Shown here piece by piece: positions 1 to 10,899 of a DNA stretch of 64,000 nt. The DNA lies in NCBI RefSeq assembly GCF_001536285.1, contig NZ_FAOZ01000021.1, forward strand, positions 62,001-126,000, written 5' to 3'. Origin of the DNA: Parafrankia irregularis. Lineage in GTDB: Bacteria > Actinomycetota > Actinomycetes > Frankiales > Frankiaceae. The notes beneath the pieces were generated by a model. It saw only the letters and a program-made list of their open reading frames with translations. It was not told the origin of the DNA and searched no databases. Positions within the stretch are counted from its first letter, which is position 1. Each line of letters starts with the position of its first letter. The translations under genes were made by a program, and so were the position numbers.

Positions 1-105
1 CCCGAGAACGGTGTGGCGGCCAGGGTTGGTGAGGATCGGTGCGGAACGGCCGGGCAGCGCCTGCTCGGCCGTCGGGATGGTCGTCTTGTGGCGACCGAAG
101 AACAT
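1..105 (-). CDS. msrA: Peptide methionine sulfoxide reductase A, N-terminal fragment cut by the window edge
   Basis: Only the first 35 codons are present; the gene runs off the left edge. The ATG at 105-103 is preceded by a strong GGAGGTGG ribosome binding site with about 6 nt spacing. The peptide begins [20 protein letters not shown], which resembles the N-terminal extension of actinobacterial MsrA ahead of the catalytic GCFWG motif; that motif lies outside the window. MsrA reduces methionine-S-sulfoxide in oxidised proteins in the cytoplasm. The call rests on N-terminal similarity alone. Confidence 0.7.
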   Translation of the reverse strand, partial: MFFGRHKTTIPTAEQALPGRSAPILTNPGRHTVLG

Positions 106-287
106 CACGAACCACCTCCGTGCTTCCACCCACACAACCACGGCGACGCGTCAGTAGTTCCCGCGAAAGTTTCTCCGGTGGCCACCGGGTCCGGCCTCGT
201 CGCCTGCCACTACCAGCGACGAGGCCATCGCGGTGCGCCGTTCGCGCGGTTAGGCCAAACTGGGCAAGTTCGGCCGTTCTGGTCGAC

Positions 288-1580
288 TCAGAGGACAAGG
301 TCCTCAAGCATGGTCGTCACCAGCGCGGCGATCGGCGAGCGCTCGGAACGGGTGAGGGTGACGTGCGCGAACAGGGGGTGGCCCTTGAGTGTCTCGATCA
401 CCGAGGCGACTCCGTCGTGCCGACCCACCCGCAGGTTGTCACGTTGCGCGACGTCGTGGGTGAGCACGACCCGCGAGCCCTGGCCGAGCCGGGACAGCAC
501 GGTCAGCAGCACGCCGCGCTCCAGCGACTGGGCCTCGTCCACGATGACGAAGGCGTCGTGCAGCGAGCGGCCGCGGATGTGCGTGAGCGGGAGGACCTCC
601 AGCATGCCCCGGTCGACGATCTCCTCGATGACCTCGGGCGACACGAGCGCGCCGAGGGTGTCGAAGACGGCCTGCGCCCAGGGCGCCATCTTCTCGTTCT
701 CGCTGCCGGGCAGGTAGCCGAGATCCTGGCCGCCGACGGCGTAGAGCGGGCGGAAGACGACGACCCGGCGGTGCAGGCGGCGTTCCATGACCGCCTCCAG
801 GCCGGCGCAAAGCGCCAGCGCGGACTTGCCCGTTCCGGCCCGGCCCCCCAGGGAGACGATGCCGACCTCGTTGTCGAGCAGGAGGTCGAGGGCCACCCGC
901 TGCTCGGCGGAACGGCCGTGCAGGCCGAAGGCGTCCCGGTCACCGCGCACGATCTGGATGGACTTGTCGGCGGTGACCCGGCCGAGCGCGGAGGCGCTCC
1001 CGCCCGTCGTGGTCAGCACCAGCCCGGTGTGGCAGGGCAGGGCGGCCGCCTCGGGGATCTCCACCAGCTCCTTGGCGTAGAGCCGGTCCAGATCGTCCTG
1101 GCTGACCATGAGCTCGGCCATCCCGCTCCAGCCGCTGTCCACCGGCGACAGCGCCTGGTACTCCTCGGCGGCGAGCCCGACAACGGACGCCTTCACCCGC
1201 AGCGGGAGATCCTTCGTGACCAGCACGACGTCGGCGCCTTCGCCGGCGAGGTTGAGGGCCACGGAGAGGATCCGGGAGTCGTTGTCGTCCACGCGGAACC
1301 CCGGTGGAAGCACGGACGAGTCGGTGTGGTTAAGTTCGACCCGTAGTGTTCCCCCGGATTCCAACGGCAGCGGCTGATCCAGCCGGCCGTGCCGGATCCG
1401 GAGGTCGTCCAGGATGCGCAGGGCCTCCCGGGCGAACCAACCCAGCTCCGGGTGGTTCCGCTTGGCTTCCAGCTCCCCTATGACGACAAGGGGGAGCACG
1501 ACATTGTGCTCCGCGAACCGCAGCAGCGCGCCAGGATCAGAGAGCAGCACGCTTGTGTCGACGACATGCGTTCGTGGCAC
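288..1580 (-). CDS. PIN-PhoH family ATPase (PhoH2-like)
   Basis: 430 aa with two domains. Residues 1-140 form a PIN-type nuclease domain ([11 protein letters not shown] at the N-terminus, later acidic residues in RVDDNDSRI and VTKDLPLR). Residues about 205-430 form a PhoH P-loop ATPase with Walker A GRAGTGKS at 246-253 and a Walker B-like VIVDEAQSL near 350. This matches the PhoH2 arrangement, whose studied mycobacterial member is an RNA helicase/RNase, so an RNA-processing role in the cytoplasm is likely but not shown here. The start is GTG at 1580, placing the VVDTS strand at the usual distance from the N-terminus. It is the same strand as msrA, with 182 bp between them. Confidence 0.92.
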   Translation of the reverse strand: MPRTHVVDTSVLLSDPGALLRFAEHNVVLPLVVIGELEAKRNHPELGWFAREALRILDDLRIRHGRLDQPLPLESGGTLRVELNHTDSSVLPPGFRVDDNDSRILSVALNLAGEGADVVLVTKDLPLRVKASVVGLAAEEYQALSPVDSGWSGMAELMVSQDDLDRLYAKELVEIPEAAALPCHTGLVLTTTGGSASALGRVTADKSIQIVRGDRDAFGLHGRSAEQRVALDLLLDNEVGIVSLGGRAGTGKSALALCAGLEAVMERRLHRRVVVFRPLYAVGGQDLGYLPGSENEKMAPWAQAVFDTLGALVSPEVIEEIVDRGMLEVLPLTHIRGRSLHDAFVIVDEAQSLERGVLLTVLSRLGQGSRVVLTHDVAQRDNLRVGRHDGVASVIETLKGHPLFAHVTLTRSERSPIAALVTTMLEDLVL

Positions 1581-2210
1581 ACGCCCACCCGCCTACTCGG
1601 AGGTATCCGGGACCGGGCCCCCTGGCAGAGGCCGGGTACCGGCCTCCTGGCGTTGTCGCATTTGCGGCACCGAGGGGCCTCCCGAGTGGCCGACCCGATG
1701 CCGGCCACGACTTGAGACGCTAGGGCTCTCACGTTAGCCGTCACCCCGCAAGATGGCGACCAACTTCTTACAACACGCTTCGCTTGTCTTTGTGTGCCCT
1801 TCGTGGTCTATGCTCGGCGATGGCCGGGTACTAGTCACCTTCTGCGGCTAATCTCACGGTACGAAACCGACTGGTTCTTCTCAGATGCGGTAGTCGCGAG
1901 GATCCGGGCGTCACTCTCCGGTGAGATTCCTGCCACCCCGCAACCGGGAACCTCCGCGGGCACGCCTGGGCGGCCCGGGAACGAGTCGACTGGTTCGGGG
2001 GCTCCGTCGCATTCCACGGGCTCCACGGGCCAGGGCCGACCTTGGTCCCAGCCCCTCCGACGGCGCGGCGACACCACGTTCAGACCGCGGGGTCGCGGCC
2101 CGGCCGCGGACGACCCAGGCCGGGACCGCGCCCGGACCGGCTCTCGGCGGCCGGCCATCCGCACGCGATCGGCCGGCCGCCTGGAAGCCAAGGCCACCGG
2201 CACGCACAAA
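1581..2210. other. Intergenic region without convincing gene
   Basis: About 630 bp lie between the PhoH start and the pckG terminator hairpins. Open frames exist in several registers but have arbitrary Arg/Pro/Gly-rich composition and no recognisable motif. The first 200 bp should hold the PhoH promoter; I could not pick convincing -35/-10 boxes. Confidence 0.5.
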
Positions 2211-2253
2211 GACGGACCGGCGCCCACGAAATGATCGTGGGCGCCGGTCCGTC
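2211..2253. terminator. Very strong hairpin downstream of pckG
   Basis: A perfect 19-bp inverted repeat (2211-2229 with 2235-2253) encloses a 5-nt loop, AATGA. It lies about 145 bp past the pckG stop on the minus strand. There is no long T-tract, as usual for actinobacterial terminators. It is the nearer-to-PhoH of two hairpins in this gap. Confidence 0.75.
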
Positions 2254-2280
2254 GAATGTTTCGGCGTGATCTCTGTGTGG

Positions 2281-2325
2281 TGACGCGGGCGCCGGTCCGT
2301 GAGCCGGCGTCTCAGGCCCGCGTCA
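2281..2325. terminator. Second hairpin downstream of pckG
   Basis: TGACGCGGGC at 2281-2290 pairs perfectly with GCCCGCGTCA at 2316-2325. An inner GCCGG/CCGGC pair tightens the loop. The segment GGGCGCCGGTCCGT recurs from the right arm of the hairpin at 2211-2253. It sits 70 bp past the pckG stop and may be the first terminator encountered. Confidence 0.55.
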
Positions 2326-2395
2326 GCCGGCCTCGGCCCGGGTCGGCCGGCCAGCCGGGGAGCCCGGCCAGCCAGCTACCCGACCCGCGCGGCTG

Positions 2396-4219
2396 TCAGC
2401 CGTTGAGACGCTTGATCAGCGCCTCGTGCTCGGCCCACAGCTCCTCCGGCAGTCGGTCACCGAAGGTGTTGTAGTGCTCGGGGATCAGCTCGGCCTCCTG
2501 CCGCCACACTTCGGTGTCGACCGTCAGCAGCGTCTCCAGGTCCTCCGCGGAGACGTCAAGGCCATCGGTCAGCAGCTCGCCAGGCGCGGGCAGGATGCCC
2601 AGCGGCGTCTCCACACCCTTCGCGGCGCCGTCGAGACGGCTCGCGATCCAGGCCAGCACGCGGCTGTTCTCACCGAACCCTGGCCACAGGTAGCGCCCCT
2701 CGGGGCTCTTCCGGAACCAGTTGACGTAGTAGATCCGCGGCAGCTTGTCCGCGTCGGAGCTCTTGCCGATCTTCAGCCAGTGCGCGAAGTAGTCGGCCAT
2801 GTTGTAGCCGCAGAAGGGCAGCATGGCGAACGGGTCACGCCGCAGCTTCCCGATCGCGCCCGCCTGGGCCGCGGTGGTCTCCGACGCGACGATCGAGCCG
2901 AAGAAGACTCCGCGCTGCCAGTCCGGCGCCTCGGTCACCAGCGGAACCGCCGTCGCGCGGCGCCCACCGAACAGGATCGCCGAGATCGGGACACCGGACG
3001 GGTCCTCCCACTCCGGCGCCATCGTCGGGCACTGGCTGGCCGGCACGGTGAACCGGGCGTTCGGGTGCGCCGCCGGCTCGGCCGACTCGGGGCTCCAGTC
3101 CCGGCCCTTCCAGTCGATCAGGTGCGCGGGCTTGTCGGGGGTGAAGCCCTCCCACCAGACGTCGCCGTCGTCGGTGCGGGCGACGTTCGTGAAGACCGCG
3201 TTGCCCCACAGCGTCTTGACGGCGTTCGGGTTGGTCTCCTCACCAGTACCCGGCGCGACGCCGAACAGGCCTGCCTCCGGGTTCACGGCGTAGAGGCGGC
3301 CGTCCTCGCCGAAGCGCATCCAGGCGATGTCGTCACCGACGGTCTCGGCCTTCCAGCCTGGCAGCGTCGGGATCAGCATGGCGAGGTTGGTCTTGCCGCA
3401 CGCCGACGGGAAGGCGGCGGCCACGAAGTGGACCTTCCCCTCGGGCGAGGTCAGTTTGAGGATCAGCATGTGCTCGGCGAGCCACCCCTGGTCACGAGCC
3501 ATGACCGAGGCGATACGCAGTGCGTAGCACTTCTTGCCGAGCAGGGCGTTGCCGCCGTACCCCGACCCGTAGGACCAGATCTCGCGGCTCTCCGGGAAGT
3601 GGGTGATGTACTTGGTCGAATTACACGGCCACGGGACGTCGGCCTGACCCGGCTCCAGCGGTGCGCCCAGTGAATGCACCGCGGGGACGAAGAAACCATC
3701 CTCGCCGAGCTGCTCCAGGGCCGGCGCACCCATACGGGTCATCGTGCGCATGGAGATGACCACATACGGCGAGTCGGTGATTTCGACACCAAGAGCGGAA
3801 ATATGGGATCCGAGTGGGCCCATGCAGAAGGGGACGACATACATCGTCCGCCCGCGCATGCACCCGGCGAAAAGCTCACCCAGCTTCGTGCGCATTTCCG
3901 CCGGGTCCAACCAGTTATTGGTCGGGCCGGCGTCCTCGGCCTTTTCTGAACAGATGTAGGTCCGGTCTTCCACCCGCGCGACGTCGCTCGGATCCGACGC
4001 AGCGTAGAAGCTGTTCGGGCGTTTGTCGTCGGCAAGCCGGACCAGGGTGCCCTTCTCGATGAGGAGCGTTGTCAGTCGATCGAACTCGGACTCCGAGCCG
4101 TCGCACCATTCAATACGGTCCGGCTGGGTGAGTTCGGCGATCTCACGCACCCAGGCGATCAACCTGGCGTGCTTGGTGGGGGCGGCATCCAGCCCGGGAA
4201 TCTGTGCCGCAGTCGTCAC
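2396..4219 (-). CDS. pckG: Phosphoenolpyruvate carboxykinase (GTP)
   Basis: 607 aa, the normal length for GTP-dependent PEPCK. It converts oxaloacetate and GTP to PEP, CO2 and GDP, the entry step of gluconeogenesis in the cytoplasm. Visible family marks are the P-loop [25 protein letters not shown], the [17 protein letters not shown] block and the C-terminal NWFRKSPEG. The start is GTG at 4219 with GGAGGTGTGAGCT just upstream. The gene is monocistronic, followed by two hairpins, and divergent from the hemolysin III-like gene, so the roughly 295 bp between them holds both promoters. Confidence 0.97.
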   Translation of the reverse strand: MTTAAQIPGLDAAPTKHARLIAWVREIAELTQPDRIEWCDGSESEFDRLTTLLIEKGTLVRLADDKRPNSFYAASDPSDVARVEDRTYICSEKAEDAGPTNNWLDPAEMRTKLGELFAGCMRGRTMYVVPFCMGPLGSHISALGVEITDSPYVVISMRTMTRMGAPALEQLGEDGFFVPAVHSLGAPLEPGQADVPWPCNSTKYITHFPESREIWSYGSGYGGNALLGKKCYALRIASVMARDQGWLAEHMLILKLTSPEGKVHFVAAAFPSACGKTNLAMLIPTLPGWKAETVGDDIAWMRFGEDGRLYAVNPEAGLFGVAPGTGEETNPNAVKTLWGNAVFTNVARTDDGDVWWEGFTPDKPAHLIDWKGRDWSPESAEPAAHPNARFTVPASQCPTMAPEWEDPSGVPISAILFGGRRATAVPLVTEAPDWQRGVFFGSIVASETTAAQAGAIGKLRRDPFAMLPFCGYNMADYFAHWLKIGKSSDADKLPRIYYVNWFRKSPEGRYLWPGFGENSRVLAWIASRLDGAAKGVETPLGILPAPGELLTDGLDVSAEDLETLLTVDTEVWRQEAELIPEHYNTFGDRLPEELWAEHEALIKRLNG

Positions 4220-4513
4220 AGCTCACACCTCCGGTCGAGTTGACCTGTCGCGTTCTCGTCCCGTGTGCGAGTGCCCTCAGTCAGGTGCCTCGTTCGCACC
4301 CGAACACCACCAGACACCCAGGTACAAACATGCGGGAAACGGGGCAGTTCGAGGCCGCGTTCAGGATCATTAGACTGTACCGCGCTTTCGGTGCAGAGTC
4401 GCGCGGTAGGCAGTACGCGGAAACGTAGGATCCATCACGATCCGGAGCGAACCGACCGACGCCGAGCCACTCCGCTTCGTGACCTGGATGCGGACCGGAT
4501 ATCGTGCTGTGCC

Positions 4514-5212
4514 GTGGCCTCCCTCGCTCGGCAGACCCTGAGCATCGACGACACAGCCCGGAACGCACATCCACGTGACCTGGTGCGACCACGCATGCGG
4601 GGCTGGCTACACGCCGGAGCATTCCCCGTGAGCCTCGCACTCGGCGTCATTGCGGTGGCACTCGCGACCACGCTGAGGGCCCGCCTGGGGATGACGGTTT
4701 ACGCGCTGAGCATTGCAGCGCTGTTCGGAACCAGTGCCCTCTATCACCGAAAAATGTGGTCGACCTCACGCGCTCGCGAGCTCATGAAGCGCCTCGACCA
4801 CTCCATGATCTTTGTCTTCATCGCCGGCACCTACACGCCATTCGCACTCATCGCCATGCCCCCGCACACAGCCCGCATCGTGCTGGGCGTGGTGTGGGGC
4901 GGCGCGGCGCTGGGTGTCGCGCTGCGCATGCTCTGGCTGCACTCTCCGCGCTTCCTGATCGTGCCGCTCTACATCGCGCTCGGCTGGGTGGCCGTCTTCG
5001 TCATCCCCGAGCTGATGCATCAGGCCGGGGTGGCCGCGACGGTGCTGCTCCTCGTGGGCGGCGCCTGCTACAGCCTCGGCGCCCTGGTGTACGCATCGCG
5101 ACGGCCCAACCCCGCACCGAGCACGTTCGGCTACCACGAGGTGTTCCATGCGTTCACGCTCGTCGCCGCCTGTTGCCACTACATCGCGCTGATGATCGCA
5201 ATGCTCGGCTAG
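4514..5212 (+). CDS. trhA: Hemolysin III / TrhA-type integral membrane protein
   Basis: About 232 aa with seven hydrophobic segments. Conserved HlyIII family signatures are SALYHR near the first helices, the block LDHSMIFVFIAGTYTPF, and FGYHEVFHAFTLVAACCHYIA near the C-terminus, whose His residues are thought to bind metal in the PAQR-like superfamily. Bacterial members affect membrane lipid homeostasis; haemolysis itself should not be assumed. The start is uncertain: GTG at 4514 gives a typical length, an ATG at 4595 would trim it right up to the first helix, and no strong ribosome binding site decides between them. Confidence 0.88.
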   Translation: MASLARQTLSIDDTARNAHPRDLVRPRMRGWLHAGAFPVSLALGVIAVALATTLRARLGMTVYALSIAALFGTSALYHRKMWSTSRARELMKRLDHSMIFVFIAGTYTPFALIAMPPHTARIVLGVVWGGAALGVALRMLWLHSPRFLIVPLYIALGWVAVFVIPELMHQAGVAATVLLLVGGACYSLGALVYASRRPNPAPSTFGYHEVFHAFTLVAACCHYIALMIAMLG

Positions 5213-5348
5213 CAGGGACCGGGAGCGACGGTCACCGACTCCGGAGTCGCCCGGAGTCGCCCGAGACCACCCGCTTCGGGTGGCCCGCACGGCTTTCCAC
5301 CCCACGGCGGGTGACGCGAACATGCCGTTGCGCGACCGGGCCCGCGTC

Positions 5349-5458
5349 GATCCGGTTACCGGCTCGCGGCGTTCCGGTTACCGGGCCACGGCGATCCAGT
5401 GACAACACCGGGGCGATCCGATGACAGAACCGGGGCATTCCGGTGACAGCGGAGGCAC
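5349..5458. repeat. Five tandem copies of a 22-bp repeat
   Basis: A TCC triplet recurs at 5351, 5373, 5395, 5417 and 5439, an exact 22-bp period. Units 3 and 4 are closest (GATCC-R-x-TGACA-x-x-ACCGGGGC); units 1 and 2 share GTTACCGG. The repeat sits in the gap between trhA and the next minus-strand gene. The rest of this gap (5213-5348 and 5459-5705) shows no gene I can support. Confidence 0.85.
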
Positions 5459-5705
5459 ATCGCCGCGCCTTTGACAAGACGTCGAAACGCACAGATCACA
5501 AGCCTCTCGCCGACCTGCCCACATCCACACGATGCCACTCTCGGTGACGAGGAGCCCGTCTGGGGCGGGGCGCCAGAAGCAGGCCGGGAAACCCATTCAC
5601 CGGACTTCACCCGACACCGGGTAGAGCACCCGGCGGACAGCCGGTTTCGCCTTGCCGACCGGCTCGCGGCCGGCGGGAAGAATCGGCCGCATCCGCGAGG
5701 AGCGA

Positions 5706-6305
5706 CTAAATTCCCGGACCTTCGGCCCGGATCTGCTCGACCTTTTCCATCGCTTCTCGCAGGCGGGCCAGCCACGCGTCCGCGTTCTCCCCCACCAGCC
5801 GGACGCACCAGGCAAGGGCCTCACTGCGGCTACGCGCAACACCTGAATCCACCAGCGTGTCCAGGACCTGCCGTTCCGGCTGGCGAAGCCGGGTCATCAC
5901 CGGGACGGACAGGGCTGTGAACAGCTCGGTCGCGCCGCCGAACGAGACCCCCCAGGCCACCTTGCGCCCGAACCGCTGCTCAGCCTCCCGTGCCAGCACG
6001 ATCCGGCCGTCCCTCGTCTCCTCGCGGAAGCGCCGGATCCAGCCGGCTGCCTCGGCCGCGGCGGCGGGCCCACTCGTGGCCGCATCAGACCCCGCGGCCG
6101 ACCCACCCGGGGCTGCCCCGGCCGGGTCCGGCTGCACCAGCGCGCCGACAACCGTGATCTCGTCCCGGTCGATCGTCACCCGGGGCGGCCCGGTGAACCA
6201 GCCCGCGGGAACCCTGGCTGCGAACCACGCGGCGATCTCGTCCGCGGGAACGGGTTCGTCCCGTTCGGCTCCCCGCCCAGGCCCTCGCCCTCGAAGACCG
6301 GCCAT
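5706..6305 (-). CDS. Conserved hypothetical protein with C-terminal RHH-like segment
   Basis: 199 aa. I know similar proteins from actinobacteria but no function. The N-terminus (ADEIAAWFAARVPAGWFTGPPRVTIDRDEITVVG) is the most protein-like block. A low-complexity Ala/Gly linker follows, then a segment with an arginine-rich helix and the motif RQVLDTLVDSGVARSRSEAL, which resembles the ribbon-helix-helix pattern of CopG-type proteins. The start is ATG at 6305, chosen for the GGAGGGG ribosome binding site 8 nt upstream. DNA binding is inference from the short motif only. Confidence 0.75.
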   Translation of the reverse strand: MAGLRGRGPGRGAERDEPVPADEIAAWFAARVPAGWFTGPPRVTIDRDEITVVGALVQPDPAGAAPGGSAAGSDAATSGPAAAAEAAGWIRRFREETRDGRIVLAREAEQRFGRKVAWGVSFGGATELFTALSVPVMTRLRQPERQVLDTLVDSGVARSRSEALAWCVRLVGENADAWLARLREAMEKVEQIRAEGPGI

Positions 6306-6565
6306 GACAGTCCCCTCCACTGAGCCTTTTGAGCCTTTTCCATCGTCGACCCGGGCCGGCGGCATACCTGACCGTGCGCAGTGAGATGGCGGAGGCCCAC
6401 TGGTCCGACGACCTCACTGCTCCGACGACGCACCGGCCGGGCTGGAACGCGACCCCATCCATGATTACACGCTTACAACATTATGCGCACGCGTGGAGTC
6501 GTCGGAAACCAGCCGGCCTCGGTGCGGCGTCCAGGCTGATCGTCGAGCGGCCGGCAGGGCCGAGG

Positions 6566-8575
6566 TCAGGTGGGGAGCCGGACGCCGAGCTTGGCCCGGA
6601 CCTCCTCGGCGGTCGTCACCGGCAGCTCGCAGACGAAGTCACGGCACACGTACACAGCCGGATCGGCGCGCCCGGCGGTGAGTGGACCAGCGGTGACGAC
6701 GACAGCACCAGGTGCGGTGCCGAGCCGTGCCAGCCGCTCCAGGTCCGGACGACCGACCACAGCGACCTCGGCCGGCCCGGCCAGGACCGCCTCGGCCACC
6801 GCGCCAGCCCAGCCCGCATACCGGGCGTCCTTGGCGAGCAGTGGCATCAGCAGCCCGACTGTCGCGACCGCCGCGTCGCGGTGCTCGGCCGAGCCGGTCA
6901 GCGCGGCGAAGGTCAGCATCGCCCCGGCCACGGCGGCCTGCCCGGACGGTGTCGCCGAGTCGGACGACTCCCGCGGCCGCCGCAGCAACGCCTCGGCGTC
7001 GTCCGCGGTGTCGAAGAAACCGCCGTCCGTGGCCGCGAACCGGACGCGCACGACATCCAGCAGCTCCCCGGCGAGCGTGAGCCACCGCGGGTCGGCGGTG
7101 ACCTGGTGCAGCGCGAGGTACCCGTCGGCGACGCACCCGTAGTCCTCCAGCACGCCGGCGTTCGGCCCCCGACGGCCGTCCCGGCTGGTCCGCCACAGCC
7201 GGCCGTCGTGCAGGTGGACGTCCCGCAGCAGCTCGGCGGCCCGGGTGGCGGCGGCGATCCAGGCCGGCTCGGCCAGCAGCGCGCCCGCCTCGGCGAGCGC
7301 CGCGATGGCCAGCCCGTTCCAGGCGGCCACGATCTTGTCGTCGCGGGCGGGCTGCGGCCGGCGCGACCGCGCCGCGGCGAGCGCCGCCCGGACCCGGGCG
7401 AACCGGGCCGGGTCGTCCGGGTCCGCGGGCAGCATCAGCACGGAGGTGCCGTGCTCGAAGGTCCCGGCCTCGGTGACACCGAGAACCCCGGCCGCCCAGG
7501 CGCCGTCCTGGGGGCCGAGGACGTCGGCGAGCTGGGCGGGCGTCCAGGAGTAGCTGGCGCCCTCCTCCGGGTGCGCGTTCGGCTGCCCGGCGGGCACCGC
7601 GTCGGCGTCCAGCGCGGACGCGAAGCCGCCCTCGGGCGTCCGCAGGTCGGTGAGCAGGAACTCGACGGTCTCCCGCACCACCCGCTCGGCCAGCGCAGAG
7701 CCGGTGGCCCGCCACAGGTGCAGGTAGACGTGCAGCAGCTGGGCGTTGTCGTAGAGCATCTTCTCGAAGTGCGGGACGGTCCAGGTGGCGTCGACGCTGT
7801 ACCGGGCGAAGCCGCCCGCGAGCTGGTCGTAGATACCGCCGCGGGCCATCCGCTCGCAGGTCACGCGCACCATCTCGAGCGCCTTGTCGTCGCCGGTGCG
7901 GGCCCAGTGCCGGAGCAGGAGCTCGGCGACCATGGACGGCGGGAACTTCGGCTTCGGGCCGAACCCGCCGTGGCGCGCGTCGAAGCGGCCGGCGAGCCCG
8001 GTGACCGCGCCGTCGAGCAGCTCGGCGCTGAGCTGGGGACCGCCGTCCCCACCGGCGGTGCCGCCGGGCAGCGCGACGACCTCCGCCAGCCGGCGGGCGA
8101 TGTCCGCCCCGGCTTCCTCGATCTCCTCCCGGCGCTGGGTCCAGGCGTCCGCGACCGCCGTCATCACCTGCGGGAAGGACGTCTGGCCCTGGCGCGGGCG
8201 GGGTGGGAAGTAGGTGCCGGCGAAGAAGGGCTCGGCAGCCGGGGTGAGGAACACCGTCATCGGCCAGCCGCCGTGACCGGTGAGGGCGACCGTCACATCC
8301 ATGTAGACCGAGTCGACGTCGGGACGCTCCTCCCGGTCGACCTTGATGTTGACGAAGTGCTCGTTCATGTACGCGGCGATCTGCGCGTCCTCGAACGACT
8401 CGTGGGCCATGACATGGCACCAGTGGCAGGATGCATAGCCGACCGAGAGCAGCACCGGCACGCCACGGGCCTTGGCCTCGGCGAACGCCTCGGGCCCCCA
8501 CGGCCACCAGTCGACCGGGTTGTCCGCGTGCTGCAGAAGGTAGGGGGAAGTCTGCTCCGCGAGCTTGTTGGGCAC
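6566..8575 (-). CDS. DUF255 thioredoxin-like / YyaL (SSP411) family protein
   Basis: 669 aa, full family length. The N-terminal DUF255 thioredoxin-fold domain holds the CxxC motif CHWC at residues 50-53 within the hallmark [17 protein letters not shown], followed by [10 protein letters not shown] and [11 protein letters not shown]. The remaining 500 residues look like the alpha/alpha toroid (six-hairpin glycosidase-like) typical of the family ([31 protein letters not shown]). The cellular function is not established; redox-linked or N-acylglucosamine epimerase-like activity has been suggested. The start is GTG at 8575 because homologs begin close to [14 protein letters not shown]; upstream in-frame sequence is not conserved in character. 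Confidence 0.9.
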   Translation of the reverse strand: MPNKLAEQTSPYLLQHADNPVDWWPWGPEAFAEAKARGVPVLLSVGYASCHWCHVMAHESFEDAQIAAYMNEHFVNIKVDREERPDVDSVYMDVTVALTGHGGWPMTVFLTPAAEPFFAGTYFPPRPRQGQTSFPQVMTAVADAWTQRREEIEEAGADIARRLAEVVALPGGTAGGDGGPQLSAELLDGAVTGLAGRFDARHGGFGPKPKFPPSMVAELLLRHWARTGDDKALEMVRVTCERMARGGIYDQLAGGFARYSVDATWTVPHFEKMLYDNAQLLHVYLHLWRATGSALAERVVRETVEFLLTDLRTPEGGFASALDADAVPAGQPNAHPEEGASYSWTPAQLADVLGPQDGAWAAGVLGVTEAGTFEHGTSVLMLPADPDDPARFARVRAALAAARSRRPQPARDDKIVAAWNGLAIAALAEAGALLAEPAWIAAATRAAELLRDVHLHDGRLWRTSRDGRRGPNAGVLEDYGCVADGYLALHQVTADPRWLTLAGELLDVVRVRFAATDGGFFDTADDAEALLRRPRESSDSATPSGQAAVAGAMLTFAALTGSAEHRDAAVATVGLLMPLLAKDARYAGWAGAVAEAVLAGPAEVAVVGRPDLERLARLGTAPGAVVVTAGPLTAGRADPAVYVCRDFVCELPVTTAEEVRAKLGVRLPT

Positions 8576-8673
8576 CGCACCACCATGCCATCGCGGCGGC
8601 CCGATCCCCCGCCGGAGCCGGCCGAGTCCGCCTCGGCGGCCCTCCGGCGGATGTCCCTGCGGAGCTTCTGTCC

Positions 8674-10722
8674 CTACGGCGCCCACGGAGCTTCGCGCAG
8701 CGCGGCAGCCGCGGCCTCGACATGGTGGCGGACCGGGCCGAACGAGACCAGCCCGCTGCCGCCGCCGGCCGACTCGCCCACGGCTGCGGCGAGTTCGTCC
8801 CGGGCGCGGCGCAGGACCTGGTGCTGGCCGACCGCTGCCGCTGCCCGGGCCAGGACGCACCACAGCGCCTCCTGCAGGTGGTCGTGGGGTGGGCGCGGGG
8901 CAGCAGCGAGGGCGTTACGGGCCTGGTCGTGAGCGCCTTGAGCCGCCAGCAGGAGCGGGCTCAGCCACGGTCCGTAGGGGCCGACGTCCACGGCGGCAAG
9001 CTGACCAGGAGCGGGCAGGCCGTCGCCTCGCAGCACGGGGACGAGCGCGACCAGGGCGTCGGCACCGGCGGCGAGACCGGGCATCCCGCTGGTCGCGGTG
9101 GCCGCGAGGGCGCGGTCGTAGAGCGGTCGAGCCCGGTCCCAGCCGTGCTCCTCGCAGGTTCGCAGGGCGTGGAACCAGGCGGTGAAGACAGCGGCCAGCG
9201 GGCGTTCGTGCCGGTGCGCGAGACGGTCCACCGCGTCGGCCTCGGCGCCGGCGGCGTCCAGGTCACCGAGCGCGGTCAGGGCCTGGAAGCGGACGATCCG
9301 GCCGAGGATCTCGTGGCTCGGCAGGCCGTGGTCGACGGCCAGACCGGTCAGTTCGACGCCGATGGCGGCACGCCGGGCGGCCCCGCCGCACGGGCCGAAC
9401 GCCTGCATGAAGGCGCCATTGAGGGCGAAAGCCAGCACCGACGGGTCCCCCTGGGCCCGGGCCAGGCGGACCGCTTCGTCCGCGGCGCGCTCGGCGCGCA
9501 GCCGCCACGGCTCATCCGCCGGGGCCGCCCCGGCGAGCGGCGGCGGCCGGTCCGCGGCGGCATCGCCGCGGGACTCCACCGCCACGACCGACAGCAGCCG
9601 CGCACGCAGCACCGGCGGCCCCTCCGGGACACCAGCGGCGGCCCGGGCCGCCGCACGGACCAGCGCGCCCGCCGCGGCCGGGTCGTCCGCCCTGGTCCAC
9701 ACAGCAGGGACGTCGTAGGACGCGATCACGTGGGCCGCGAGCACCGGATCGCCGGTCGCCTCGGCCGCTTCGACCACGTCACCGCGCTGGGCACGCGCCT
9801 CCGCCAGCCCGGCCGCGCCGGTGACGGCGAGATCGCGTACCAGACCGGCCGCGGCATGTAGCCGGGCCCGCGAGCGCGCGGGTACCGACCGGTCCCAGGC
9901 GGCTGCCGTCCGGTCCCACACACTGTCGGCGATGCCGGCGCCCACGGTGGTCCGCGCCACGCCGGGGGCGGATCGGCCGGCGGTGATCCGAGCTTCGGCG
10001 CGGGCGAGCGCAGGGGACGGGCCTGCTCCCGCGGGCCGGACGACGAAACCGTGCGCACGGCGCAGGGCGGCCAGGGCATCGCCCGGACGGCCGGCGCGGT
10101 CCAGGGCGGTCGCCAGCAGCACCCACGCGTCCTCCCGCCCGGGATGGGCGGTGGCGTGGGCCTCCAGGTCGGGCAGTGCGTCGCGGGCGCGGCCCGTTGC
10201 CACGAGCGCGTCGGCGCGCTGCTCGACCGCTCGTAGACGCAGCTCCGTCAGCCTGGTGCGCTCGGCAACGCACCAGGATGCGTGCGGGAAGTCGGCGAGG
10301 GCGGGCCCCCGCCACAGGTCGAGTGCCTCGTCCCACAGCGCGGCGGCGGTCAGCGGCGCCGCCGCCTCGGCGCGGGCCGCGGCGTCCTCGAAGCAGCAGG
10401 CGTCGACGGCGTCGCGGTCCAGGCGCAGGACGTAGCCCGGCCCCTGCGTGGCCAGCAGTCGGGAGGCGGTGCGCGGCGGCCGGTCCGGTTCGAGCGCCCG
10501 GCGCAGCGCGGCGACGAACGTGCGCACCGCGGCGACCGCGCCGGCCGGGGGCGCACCGTCCCACAGGTCGGCGACCAGCCGGTCGATCGGGACCACCCGG
10601 TTGCGGGCGACCAGCAGCCGAGCCAGCACCTCCCGATGGCGGGGCGCGCCAAGTGCGACCGGTTCGCCGGCCGGCCTCCAGGCAGCCACCGGCCCCAGCA
10701 GTCCGAACCGCAGGTCCTCCAC
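8674..10722 (-). CDS. BTAD-domain transcriptional regulator (SARP/AfsR-like)
   Basis: About 682 aa. The N-terminus ([13 protein letters not shown], then [16 protein letters not shown] and [14 protein letters not shown]) is an OmpR-type winged helix as in streptomycete antibiotic regulatory proteins. It is followed by the bacterial transcriptional activator domain ([34 protein letters not shown]) to about residue 240. The rest is an Ala-rich helical repeat region resembling TPRs. I see no NB-ARC P-loop, unlike full AfsR. The start is GTG at 10722 because GGAGG lies 8 nt upstream and SARP proteins begin almost directly with this strand; in-frame starts at 10812 and 10839 are possible. It is divergent from the hydrolase at 10900, a plausible target. 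Confidence 0.88.
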   Translation of the reverse strand: MEDLRFGLLGPVAAWRPAGEPVALGAPRHREVLARLLVARNRVVPIDRLVADLWDGAPPAGAVAAVRTFVAALRRALEPDRPPRTASRLLATQGPGYVLRLDRDAVDACCFEDAAARAEAAAPLTAAALWDEALDLWRGPALADFPHASWCVAERTRLTELRLRAVEQRADALVATGRARDALPDLEAHATAHPGREDAWVLLATALDRAGRPGDALAALRRAHGFVVRPAGAGPSPALARAEARITAGRSAPGVARTTVGAGIADSVWDRTAAAWDRSVPARSRARLHAAAGLVRDLAVTGAAGLAEARAQRGDVVEAAEATGDPVLAAHVIASYDVPAVWTRADDPAAAGALVRAAARAAAGVPEGPPVLRARLLSVVAVESRGDAAADRPPPLAGAAPADEPWRLRAERAADEAVRLARAQGDPSVLAFALNGAFMQAFGPCGGAARRAAIGVELTGLAVDHGLPSHEILGRIVRFQALTALGDLDAAGAEADAVDRLAHRHERPLAAVFTAWFHALRTCEEHGWDRARPLYDRALAATATSGMPGLAAGADALVALVPVLRGDGLPAPGQLAAVDVGPYGPWLSPLLLAAQGAHDQARNALAAAPRPPHDHLQEALWCVLARAAAAVGQHQVLRRARDELAAAVGESAGGGSGLVSFGPVRHHVEAAAAALREAPWAP

Positions 10723-10899
10723 CGCAGGATCCTCCACCGGGCGGCCGGTCCGGCGCAGCCGTCGGGGTGCCGGCCGGCGGGGTGCCGGCCAGCGGGCCGC
10801 GCCTTCACTCATCGATCGCTCATTCGGGGCCCGCAGCATGGGCTCCGCCCCGGGCACCGGGCCGTCCCGGCCCCCGCCCACGAGTACCAGGAGCAGCCG

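Noticed and set aside
5349..5458. CRISPR array
   Set aside because: 22-bp units are contiguous with no spacers and no cas genes nearby; a simple tandem repeat.
6329..8932. Very long plus-strand open frame opposite the DUF255 gene
   Set aside because: Shadow frame caused by high GC at third positions; no motifs, Gly/Arg/Val-rich composition, and the opposite strand carries a complete conserved protein.
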